From contig JALZWJ010000094.1 in NCBI GenBank assembly GCA_023300065.1, forward strand, positions 1 through 5,550: a stretch of 5,550 nt of DNA. The letters run 5' to 3'. The stretch comes from Akkermansiaceae bacterium. GTDB taxonomy: Bacteria; Verrucomicrobiota; Verrucomicrobiia; Verrucomicrobiales; Akkermansiaceae. The notes below the pieces were generated by a model, which was not told where the DNA came from, made no database searches, and saw nothing but the letters and a program-made list of their open reading frames with translations. Each line of letters opens with the position of its first letter. The first letter of the stretch is position 1. Position numbers and translations under genes: made by a program. Positions 1 through 5,550 of this stretch are shown here, in pieces.

Positions 1-901
1 GCTGGCCTTTCTGGTCTCAGATAATGAAGACCCGATTGAGCTCGATCCAGCAGTGCGTAATCTCCCCGACACCGAGCTAGAGGAACCTGACACAGAAGAA
101 TGGGCGACGAGGGTGGCTGAGCCATTTCTAGCGACCTATTTTCATGAAATGCCGAGAGGTTTTTTAAATGACCCACAACAGCTTCTCACGACTCAGGAAT
201 TTCGTGACCGAGAGGGGTTTCTGAATTTCCACGCGCGCGATACGGATATTGATTTATACATCTACCTTTTCGATGCCCTTCAGGAAATTCCGCCCAGCGA
301 GTCGATCGAAGAAGTTGTCCGCACCCAACTCGCTCACGATAAACCGGTGGCGGTCGTTTTCTATTTCCTTGGAAAGCCTGAGAAATCCCAGCTCGCCTTC
401 TCGGAGAAGGTGACCAGCTCGGTCAATCAAGCAGAGCGGGTTAAAGTCCTCCGCATGGCGATGGAAGAGGCCTTAGAAAAGTCTGATCCTTCTTCTCAGT
501 TAGAGAGTTTCTCGATCCAACTCTCGATCCGCCTCTACTGGCTTGAGAAAGTCGTAGCGAAGGGTGGGGGACCTCACTCTGCCATGACTCCCCTGATTTT
601 TCCAAAAGCCCAGGTTGTCTCCAGCGAAGATGATGGGAGGTGGGCAAAGCTCCGAAAAAAGCCAGCCCTTTACTACACCATCATCATTCTTTGTGTGGCT
701 ATTCCAGTTCTGCTTCTCGGGTGGCTAGGTCGGTGGTTTTCTGACCGTAGACGCGTTTACGTATTCCCGGATGCGGAGGGGAATGTCTTGCTGGCCGCTC
801 CTCATGCCCCCGGCGTGGGTGCCGTGATCTCGTTTGCCTCGGTGAGTGAATCACCTTCCAGCCAGAAGAGTGAGGATCCCAGCTACCTTCAAAAAACGTA
901 A
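1..901 (+). CDS. TPM-domain-like membrane-anchored protein, 3' part only
   Basis: The frame is open from the window edge (first full codon at base 2) to the TAA at 899-901, giving 299 visible residues. A GTG at 53 is possible, but in-frame codons continue upstream without a stop, so the real start is outside. Visible residues 1 to about 215 form a soluble region. It holds a strand-like stretch (VAVVFYFLGKP), a helix rich in charged residues, and a QLxxFSIQLSIRLYWLE segment (about 167-182). One hydrophobic helix follows at about 224-246 and then a basic stop-transfer patch (DRRR). A short C-terminal part ends in APHAPGVGAVISFAS plus a polar tail. The layout of a soluble domain, one C-terminal membrane helix and a Gly-rich end recalls TPM-domain proteins of Verrucomicrobiota. 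That assignment is from memory and tentative. No catalytic residues can be named, and the N-terminus, where a signal peptide would be, is not visible. Confidence 0.35.
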   Translation, partial: LAFLVSDNEDPIELDPAVRNLPDTELEEPDTEEWATRVAEPFLATYFHEMPRGFLNDPQQLLTTQEFRDREGFLNFHARDTDIDLYIYLFDALQEIPPSESIEEVVRTQLAHDKPVAVVFYFLGKPEKSQLAFSEKVTSSVNQAERVKVLRMAMEEALEKSDPSSQLESFSIQLSIRLYWLEKVVAKGGGPHSAMTPLIFPKAQVVSSEDDGRWAKLRKKPALYYTIIILCVAIPVLLLGWLGRWFSDRRRVYVFPDAEGNVLLAAPHAPGVGAVISFASVSESPSSQKSEDPSYLQKT

Positions 902-954
902 GAGACCATCGCTGGCAATCGGCAGAGGTCGTTTGTCGTGGATTGTTCACCCGT

Positions 955-974
955 GTTCCGATAGGAACTTTTTT
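955..974 (+). terminator. Possible short intrinsic terminator after the TPM-like gene
   Basis: GTTCC (955-959) and GGAAC (964-968) form a perfect 5-bp stem around a GATA loop, followed at once by six T (969-974). It lies 53 bases after the stop of the upstream gene and 13 bases before the ATG of the next. Position and T run fit an intrinsic terminator. The stem is short and only 60% G+C, so termination would be weak at best, and a chance match is possible. Confidence 0.35.
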
Positions 975-987
975 AAAGACCCCTCAT

Positions 988-1284
988 ATGATTTGGCTCA
1001 TTCTTACCCACTTTCTCGTTCTGACCTTCCTGTCCTTCCACCAGGATCGCTTGAAGTCGACGGACTCCCTGAGGCCTGCTTGGAATTCCTTCCTCTGTGT
1101 GTTTTTTGTCAATGCCTTGTTCACGCTCTTCCGAGCTGTGAACTTTGATTCTCAAGGACTTCTCTTCGTCGAGATTTGGGCAAATGGATTCATCTGGCTG
1201 TTTCTTGGGCTGAGCCTTTACAAGGCAACTGGACTCTTTTTTGGTGAGGAAAAAAGCGGCGACGAGGCGGAGGAATCGGATTAA
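988..1284 (+). CDS. Small three-helix membrane protein of unknown function
   Basis: A 98-residue protein that I do not recognise. I chose the ATG at 988. A TTG at 943 in the same frame would add 15 residues (starting MFTRVPIG), but it places the 955-974 hairpin inside the gene and has no better ribosome site. Starting at 988 puts a hydrophobic helix directly at the N-terminus (residues 2-17). Two more follow at about 31-51 and 59-85, the last two rich in Phe and Trp. A 13-residue acidic tail (EEKSGDEAEESD) closes the protein. Arg/Lys residues between helices 1 and 2 (R21, K23, R29) suggest that this loop is cytoplasmic. The length and helix count do not fit MreD, which is about 160 residues, although rodA follows. 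No Shine-Dalgarno sequence is visible. The three helices, plausible codon use and lack of a competing frame support a real gene. The function is unknown. Confidence 0.6.
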   Translation: MIWLILTHFLVLTFLSFHQDRLKSTDSLRPAWNSFLCVFFVNALFTLFRAVNFDSQGLLFVEIWANGFIWLFLGLSLYKATGLFFGEEKSGDEAEESD

Positions 1285-1338
1285 TCCGGCTAATTTGGTC
1301 AGATTGAATTTTTAAAGTGTTCCCAGCTCGTTTGCCTC

Positions 1339-1344
1339 GATAAT
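1339..1344 (+). promoter_or_regulatory. Weak -10 candidate upstream of rodA
   Basis: GATAAT matches the sigma-70 -10 consensus at five of six positions and ends 20 bases before the rodA ATG. No good -35 lies at 16-18 bases. The nearest TTGAAT, at 1304-1309, is 29 bases away, which is too far. The rest of the 1285-1364 gap shows nothing else. It is offered only as the best candidate if rodA has its own promoter. Confidence 0.2.
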
Positions 1345-1364
1345 CTCTTGCTCCTTTTGGAATC

Positions 1365-2534
1365 ATGACGCCGCTTTTTCGTAAAATTCTCGGAATGAAC
1401 TGGGTGCTCGTACTTACGATGTATGGGCTCCTTGTTTTTGGGGTCTTTGCGATTGAAAGTGCGGCTCGGCACCTTCCGGGGCAGGGCGGATTGTCTGGGG
1501 GCGAATTTTATGCAAGTCGCCACAAAATGTGGATGATTCTAGGCACGGTCGTATATTTCGTGACGGCACTGGTCGATTACCGTTGGGTGAGATGGCTGGG
1601 GGTCCCTCTTTATGTTGTAGGATTGGCGCTGACCTTGAAAGCGATGGGGCTGGATGATGCAGTGCACCGGATCAAGGTGGGGCCGATCAGTTTCCAACCC
1701 GCTCAGCTTGCCATTGCCGCGGGGATTATTGCCATTGCCACGCTGGCGCAAGATCTGCCGAAGCTGCACCGCTTCTTTGCCGAGCCCTCATTCCGCGTGA
1801 TTTTGATCGCGACCTTGGCTGGGATTCCTTTCCTGATGGTGGTGAAGCTCGGTGATATGGGATCGGCCTTGGTCTGGCTTCCCGTCGCGATTGTCGCGAT
1901 CTTGGTGAGTGGGATTCCTTGGCGCTATCTCGTGTTTTTAACGGCGATGGCGATTGGCTTTACGCCGATTGCTTACTTTATTCTCCTGCCCTCGGTCTCT
2001 GAACGGGGAACGAAGCGGATCGAGATGTATCTAGAATCAGTCGATACCGGAATTGTTGAAAAGACGGATGATAATTGGGCCCCATATTGGGTTTCGACCG
2101 CGGTCGGCAAAGCTGGCTGGAAGGGCCTCGGCTGGGGCGCTACGGAAGAACGGGGTTCTCTTCACGATAAGAAATACATCCCATGGAAGACCGCTCATAA
2201 CGACTACATCTTCGCCGTGATCGCCGAGGAACAAGGCTTCCGCGGAGCCTTACTTTTGGTCACGGGCTTTGCTCTTCTTTTGATCCAATGCCTTTTCATT
2301 GCCTTTTATAGCCGTGATCTTTCTGGGCGAATTATTGTAGGGGGAGTTGTCGGTTTATTTTTTGCGCACATGTTCGAGAACATCGGGATGTGCATTTTAC
2401 TGACACCGATTACCGGGATCCCGCTCCCCCTGGTGAGTTACTCTGGAACCTTCGTGGTGATCTGTATGTTCCTGCTAGGACTCGTGCAGAGTATCTGGCT
2501 GCACCGCAGTAAGTATATCAACGTAGAGGCTTAG
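1365..2534 (+). CDS. rodA: RodA, SEDS-family peptidoglycan glycosyltransferase
   Basis: A 389-residue polytopic membrane protein of usual SEDS length. RodA polymerises lipid II into glycan strands with a class B PBP, within the elongasome of the inner membrane. The sequence shows about ten hydrophobic helices and the family landmarks in order: FQPAQ (110-114, usually FQPSE), LGDMGSAL (162-169, usually QPDLGTAL), GKAGWKGLGWG (248-258, usually GSGGxxGxGxG), HNDYIFAVIAEEQG (278-291, usually HTDFIFAVxAEExG), NIGM (339-342) and GIPLPLVSYSGT (351-362, usually ending YGGS). Asp280 in HND aligns with the catalytic Asp of RodA (Asp262 in E. coli). NIGM and GIPLPLVSY favour RodA over FtsW, which normally reads NIGVxxGLLPxxGLxLP. 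The ATG at 1365 is preceded by only a weak GGAA (1359-1362). No PBP2 or mre gene is adjacent on the left, and the right neighbour is convergent. The SEDS family is certain; RodA rather than FtsW is likely. Confidence 0.85.
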   Translation: MTPLFRKILGMNWVLVLTMYGLLVFGVFAIESAARHLPGQGGLSGGEFYASRHKMWMILGTVVYFVTALVDYRWVRWLGVPLYVVGLALTLKAMGLDDAVHRIKVGPISFQPAQLAIAAGIIAIATLAQDLPKLHRFFAEPSFRVILIATLAGIPFLMVVKLGDMGSALVWLPVAIVAILVSGIPWRYLVFLTAMAIGFTPIAYFILLPSVSERGTKRIEMYLESVDTGIVEKTDDNWAPYWVSTAVGKAGWKGLGWGATEERGSLHDKKYIPWKTAHNDYIFAVIAEEQGFRGALLLVTGFALLLIQCLFIAFYSRDLSGRIIVGGVVGLFFAHMFENIGMCILLTPITGIPLPLVSYSGTFVVICMFLLGLVQSIWLHRSKYINVEA

Positions 2535-2558
2535 GGCGGATTCGTTCTGAATAGAGAT

Positions 2559-2591
2559 AAAAAAAACCCAAGGCTCAGATGCCTTGGGTTT
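2559..2591 (-). terminator. Intrinsic terminator of the leftward operon, shared with rodA
   Basis: AAACCCAAGGC (2564-2574) and GCCTTGGGTTT (2581-2591) pair perfectly over 11 bp around a 6-base loop. Read leftward, the stem runs into eight T (complement of A 2559-2566), a strong intrinsic terminator 32 bases after the amidase stop. Read rightward, from rodA, the same hairpin is followed by GTGAGTTGG with no U tract. It should therefore stop leftward transcripts well and rightward ones less well, unless the A-rich lead-in aids folding. Confidence 0.85.
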
Positions 2592-2623
2592 GTGAGTTGG
2601 TCTTTTAAAAGCCCTCTGAATGA

Positions 2624-3292
2624 CTAGAGGTGGCTCTTGATCTGGTTCAAGAAGGCCTGCCATTTCGCGCCGGGCTTCCCATTCGTCATGAGGAAGTTTG
2701 GGCAGTTCTTGTGTCCGAGGTTTCTGCCATCGGAGTAGCGGATGCGCTCCCAGTGTTGGTGGGGGACGACGTTACTGATGGGGATATTGTGATGACGCAT
2801 GAGGTCGGCGGTGAGGCGCGCGGTGCGGTCCAGCGTGGCGCTGCGGGAGTTGCCTCGGTTTTCGCACATTTCGATGCCGATCGATTTCCGGTTTCCGGTG
2901 CCATCGTAGTCGGCATGCTGGCCCTGCTCGTTTGTTGGGAGACTCTGGTAGATGGAATGGTCGTCGACACTGAAATGCCAAGTGAGGTAGCCAAGAGAGT
3001 TGTTCTTAGAGGTGAGTCCACCGCGTTGCAGGAGGCGGGCGTGGGTGCGGGCATCTGCACCGCCGCCGTAGTTTTGGGTCGAGTGAATCGTGATGTAGCG
3101 GGGAGACATTCTCCCATTCTTGGCGCGGCCGTATCGACCCTCGGGGATGAGGGCCTCCGTGATTTTGACCGAGCTACGGAAGACTTTTGGCGTAGAAAAA
3201 GGCGTGGCGGTGGGACTACTACCGCAGGAAAGAAGGAGGCCAGCTCCTGCCGTGACGGTTGCTAAGATGAGTGCGAGGGGGGTGTTTTTCAT
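2624..3292 (-). CDS. N-acetylmuramoyl-L-alanine amidase lipoprotein (Amidase_2 family)
   Basis: A 222-residue protein. Amidase_2 enzymes use zinc to cut the bond between N-acetylmuramic acid and L-alanine in peptidoglycan. Residues 1-23 form a lipoprotein signal: Lys2, a hydrophobic core and LLLSC with Cys23 as the lipid site. Gly at +2 fits an outer-membrane lipoprotein facing the periplasm. The catalytic domain spans about 45-215. Likely zinc ligands are His70 (YITIHST), His178 (VVPHQHW) and Cys197 (GHKNCPNF). Glu141 in SIGIEMCEN is the probable conserved acid. A WHFSVDD segment at 105-111 is also typical. The His178-Cys197 spacing of 19 residues is longer than the roughly 8-10 in short phage-type enzymes such as T7 lysozyme. 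The ATG lies 2 bases after the yicC stop, with no Shine-Dalgarno sequence, so translational coupling is likely. The signal lacks twin arginines. Recycling, daughter-cell separation or turnover are all possible roles. Confidence 0.9.
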   Translation of the reverse strand: MKNTPLALILATVTAGAGLLLSCGSSPTATPFSTPKVFRSSVKITEALIPEGRYGRAKNGRMSPRYITIHSTQNYGGGADARTHARLLQRGGLTSKNNSLGYLTWHFSVDDHSIYQSLPTNEQGQHADYDGTGNRKSIGIEMCENRGNSRSATLDRTARLTADLMRHHNIPISNVVPHQHWERIRYSDGRNLGHKNCPNFLMTNGKPGAKWQAFLNQIKSHL

Positions 3293-3294
3293 GG

Positions 3295-4170
3295 CTATTC
3301 AATATTTTGGACCTGTTCGCGGATCTTTTCTAGCTCTGTTTTTGCTCCGACGACATTTTGGCCAATGCCGGCGTCGTTTGCTTTGGAGCCGATTGTATTG
3401 AACTCGCGGTTGATTTCTTGGCAGAGGAAGTCGAGCGAGCGCCCGGCAGGCTCCTCTGAGTTTAAGAAATCACGGAAGTGTCCGAGGTGGGAGGCGAGGC
3501 GGGTCGTCTCTTCTGAGATGTCACAGCGCTCAGCAAAGATGGCGATTTCCTTCAGGACTCGGTCATCGTTGAGGTCTAGCTCAAGGCCAGCTTCGCGGAG
3601 GCGGCCATGGAGGAGTTCGCGCTGGCGCGTCACGACTTGGGGCGAAATCTCGGCGATGACGGTGACGTGATCTTCTAAGATTTGAAGGCGTGCCAAGAGG
3701 TCGGTTTTGAGGTCTTCACCCTCTGTCGTGCGCATTTCTACGAGCTTCTCCAACGCGCCCACTAAGGCGGGAGCGATGGCGGTGGCGGCTTCGTCGGAGT
3801 CCCAGCCGGATTCATCGAACGAGACGATGCCGGGGACACGGAGGAAGTCTTGGGCTGCGAGTTCGATGGGGCGATTGAGGGTTTTTGAAAGCTCGGCAAA
3901 GGCAGCGTCGAGCGCTTTAGCACGGTCGGTATCGAGGCCCAAGACCTCGTCAGCTTTCCCGGCGCGTTCGAGGTGGATGGAGACATTCACGCGGCCACGA
4001 GAGACGAAGCCGAGGACAGTCTTGCGCAGGCCCGCCTCTAGCCCGCCGAGTTCACGGGGGAGGCTAAAGTGGATGTCGGCTTGCTTACGATTTACGGTGG
4101 CTACTTCTACGCGGGCGATGATTCGTTCGCTCGCGTGTTCGGCCCGGCCAAATCCAGTCATTGATTGCAT
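3295..4170 (-). CDS. yicC: YicC-family endoribonuclease
   Basis: A 291-residue cytoplasmic protein matching the usual YicC length. E. coli YicC is reported as an endoribonuclease that affects small-RNA stability; the family is widespread but its substrates are poorly known. The N-terminal YicC domain opens with the signature SMTGFGRA (3-10) and contains VNRKQADIHF and RGRVNVSI. A linker with MRTTEGEDL (146-154) leads to the C-terminal DUF1732 domain. That domain holds the family hallmarks ERCDISEETTRLASH (214-228), GRSLDFLCQEINREFNTIGSK (243-263, within it NTIGSK) and KxELEKIREQVQNIE (277-291), ending at the standard C-terminus. The start is the ATG at 4170; Met4 is an alternative that would still keep MTGFGR. 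No ribosome site is clear. It sits 41 bases after tatC and 2 bases before the amidase. In many bacteria gmk follows yicC; here the amidase takes that place. Confidence 0.95.
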   Translation of the reverse strand: MQSMTGFGRAEHASERIIARVEVATVNRKQADIHFSLPRELGGLEAGLRKTVLGFVSRGRVNVSIHLERAGKADEVLGLDTDRAKALDAAFAELSKTLNRPIELAAQDFLRVPGIVSFDESGWDSDEAATAIAPALVGALEKLVEMRTTEGEDLKTDLLARLQILEDHVTVIAEISPQVVTRQRELLHGRLREAGLELDLNDDRVLKEIAIFAERCDISEETTRLASHLGHFRDFLNSEEPAGRSLDFLCQEINREFNTIGSKANDAGIGQNVVGAKTELEKIREQVQNIE

Positions 4171-4211
4171 GCCCCAGAGTTACGGGGAAAGCGACCTTTG
4201 GCCAGAATCAC

Positions 4212-5549
4212 TTACGGTCTTTTTTTGTCGTCCGGATTGAGGTGGTCGTGATCGTCGTCTGGCGTGAGCGGCTCGGAGTTTGGATCTTCTTCGTGGCCGT
4301 GGTGTTCGCCAGGGTAGTCCATATAGTCATCGCTCACGTCTTCTTCTTCACCTTCTTCGGTGAGGTCGATGTCGTATTCTTCTGGATCATCGTCATCATC
4401 CTCCCTGATAGGGTCTGCGAGGAGGCGTGACATGTGTGCCTTTTCTTCCTCGGCTTCGGCCTTCGCGACTTTCTTTTCGTGGAAGTAGGAGAGCCAAATG
4501 CAGATCTCGTAGAGAATGACCATGGGCACGGCGAGGAGGGAGAGGGTCATCATGTCCGGGGTGGGCGTGATGAGGGCGGCGATGACAAAGATCGCGAGAA
4601 TGGCATAGGAACGGGTTTCCCGCATCATGCTGTGGCTCAGGAGTCCGATTTTCACCAAGGTCATGACGACAACGGGGAGCTCAAAGGCGAGGCCGAAGAT
4701 GAGGACAAAGGTGGTGGCAAAGGAGATGTAATATCCGATGCGCCAATCATTCGAGACGCCCATCCCTTTTCCATATTCCGAAAAGAAGATGAGGACCTCT
4801 GGAAGGACGTAGAAGTAGGCGAAGAGAACGCCACTGAGAAAGAGGCCGAAGCCAACGGCAAGGGCAGGCCAGAGGGCTTTGCGTTCCTCATCCTTGAGGC
4901 CTGGGACGATGAATTGGAGCAGGAAGTAGAGGAGGATCGGAAAGGAGATGATGATGCCCGCAAAGAAGGCGAGTTTCATGGAAAGCATGAAGGTCTCGGT
5001 GGGCTTGAGTGAGCTCATGAGCCGGAGATTGCCCTCGGCGTTGAGGTTCTCGGCGGGTTTACTGATGAGGAGCTTGAGGGCGAGGTCACGGGCCTCACTC
5101 TTATCCTCGGGAATGGATTTGAGGAAATCCTCCTGCTGGCCTTTTTCTAGTTTTAAGGCGGCGCGGTAAAGGATGGCGGCTTCGGTGAGGCGCCTCGTCT
5201 TTTCATCGGTGGCTTTGGCCCACCAGCGCTCGGAGAGCTCGGCATCGTATTGTTTCAGCGGGGCTGAGACTTCCGAGAAAGTGAGCGCGTTTTCCCAATC
5301 GTCGAGTGAGATTTCTTCCTCCTTCGGAAGGGTCGCTTCATGCTGTTGCACCCAGACTTGCTCAACCGGCTTGCGGATGATGGTCATGAGCTCATCTTTA
5401 TAAATGAAGCATGCCAAGGTCGAGATGATGAGCGTCAGCGCGACACGAGTGACCATGATGCGCAGGTCCTCAAGATGATCCAGAAAGGGCTTTTCCTCTT
5501 CCGGATTCACCTTGTCCCGAAGCTTGAACATTTTGTTGAGAAAAAACAT
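4212..5549 (-). CDS. tatC: TatC, twin-arginine translocase receptor, with large loop insertion
   Basis: A 445-residue protein; typical TatC is about 250. TatC binds twin-arginine signal peptides in the inner membrane and works with TatA/TatB to export folded proteins. FLDHLEDLR (22-30) precedes helix 1 (about 31-50), and Glu27 matches the signal-binding Glu15 of E. coli. QFIVPGLKDEER (212-223) gives Phe213 and Glu222, matching Phe94 and Glu103 with identical spacing. Helices 2-6 lie at about 187-213, 225-250, 270-297, 313-330 and 333-356. They include the conserved LAFELP (287-292), ITPTPD (327-332) and LLAVPMVILYE. Extra length comes from two places: an insertion of about 105-110 residues in the first extracytoplasmic loop (about 63-172), and an acidic tail of about 70 residues (376-445). 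The ATG at 5549 is one base from the window edge, so a start further upstream cannot be excluded; Met7 is another option. tatA is expected upstream but is not visible. Confidence 0.93.
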   Translation of the reverse strand: MFFLNKMFKLRDKVNPEEEKPFLDHLEDLRIMVTRVALTLIISTLACFIYKDELMTIIRKPVEQVWVQQHEATLPKEEEISLDDWENALTFSEVSAPLKQYDAELSERWWAKATDEKTRRLTEAAILYRAALKLEKGQQEDFLKSIPEDKSEARDLALKLLISKPAENLNAEGNLRLMSSLKPTETFMLSMKLAFFAGIIISFPILLYFLLQFIVPGLKDEERKALWPALAVGFGLFLSGVLFAYFYVLPEVLIFFSEYGKGMGVSNDWRIGYYISFATTFVLIFGLAFELPVVVMTLVKIGLLSHSMMRETRSYAILAIFVIAALITPTPDMMTLSLLAVPMVILYEICIWLSYFHEKKVAKAEAEEEKAHMSRLLADPIREDDDDDPEEYDIDLTEEGEEEDVSDDYMDYPGEHHGHEEDPNSEPLTPDDDHDHLNPDDKKRP

Positions 5550-5550
5550 A

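Noticed and set aside
943..987. TTG at 943 as the start of the small membrane protein
   Set aside because: It adds a polar stretch before the first helix, has no ribosome site and would include the 955-974 hairpin; the ATG at 988 is simpler.
1277..1288. Perfect 12-bp palindrome CGGATTAATCCG over the stop of the 98-residue gene
   Set aside because: About one perfect 12-bp palindrome is expected by chance in a window this long, and there is no T run or second copy.
1327..1339. 13-base direct repeat CTCGTTTGCCTCG, also at 829-841
   Set aside because: Only two copies, one inside a coding region and one between genes, with no shared flanks; likely coincidence.
2613..2630. Small hairpin CCTCT/AGAGG over the amidase stop codon
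   Set aside because: A 5-bp stem with an 8-base loop and no T run; the much stronger hairpin at 2564-2591 explains termination.
2630..3265. Long open frame (211 codons) on the + strand opposite the amidase
   Set aside because: It lies wholly antisense to a gene with clear zinc-site motifs. Its translation is Val/Ala/Gly-rich with no recognisable domain, as expected for a shadow frame in GC-rich coding DNA.
2624..3292. Amidase as a Tat substrate because tatC is in the same operon
   Set aside because: E. coli AmiA and AmiC use Tat, but this signal peptide starts MKNTPL with no twin arginines and carries a lipobox, so Sec export with lipidation is more likely.
3707..4240. 177-codon + strand frame opposite yicC
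   Set aside because: Ser/Arg-rich low-complexity translation antisense to a gene with full YicC motifs from end to end.
4434..5012. 192-codon + strand frame rich in Glu, Gly and Asp opposite tatC
   Set aside because: The composition is what the complement of membrane-helix codons gives; the tatC frame carries all family motifs.

Overview
The window looks like a piece of a chromosome from a Gram-negative, peptidoglycan-containing bacterium. My best guess is the phylum Verrucomicrobiota. That guess rests on the style of the TPM-like protein at the left edge, the diverged RodA, the unusually long TatC, and the lack of clear Shine-Dalgarno sequences. It is inferred from remembered family traits, not from a search. 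I see no mobile element, CRISPR array, tRNA, rRNA or phage gene.

The left half (1-2534) is transcribed rightward. It opens with the 3' part of a membrane-anchored protein that I read as TPM-domain-like; its true start lies before the window. An 86-base gap follows, holding a small hairpin with a T run. Next come a 98-residue, three-helix membrane protein of unknown function and an 80-base gap with a weak promoter candidate. The last rightward gene is a full-length SEDS-family protein, best matched to RodA, the glycosyltransferase that polymerises lipid II during cell elongation.

The right half (2624-5549) is transcribed leftward, in the order tatC, yicC, lipoprotein amidase. TatC is the signal-peptide receptor of the twin-arginine export system. 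YicC is an endoribonuclease-family protein. The third gene encodes a zinc-dependent N-acetylmuramoyl-L-alanine amidase (Amidase_2 fold) with a lipoprotein signal. The gaps are 41 and 2 bases, so co-transcription is likely. The unit converges on rodA, and an 11-bp hairpin between them ends in a T8 run on the leftward strand.

Two genes concern the cell wall (rodA builds glycan, the amidase cuts stem peptides), one protein export and one RNA turnover. They read as housekeeping genes. I find no convincing undescribed multi-gene system. The parts most worth a second look are the roughly 105-110 residue insertion in the first extracytoplasmic loop of TatC, its acidic and His-containing tail, the altered motifs of RodA, and the orphan 98-residue membrane protein.
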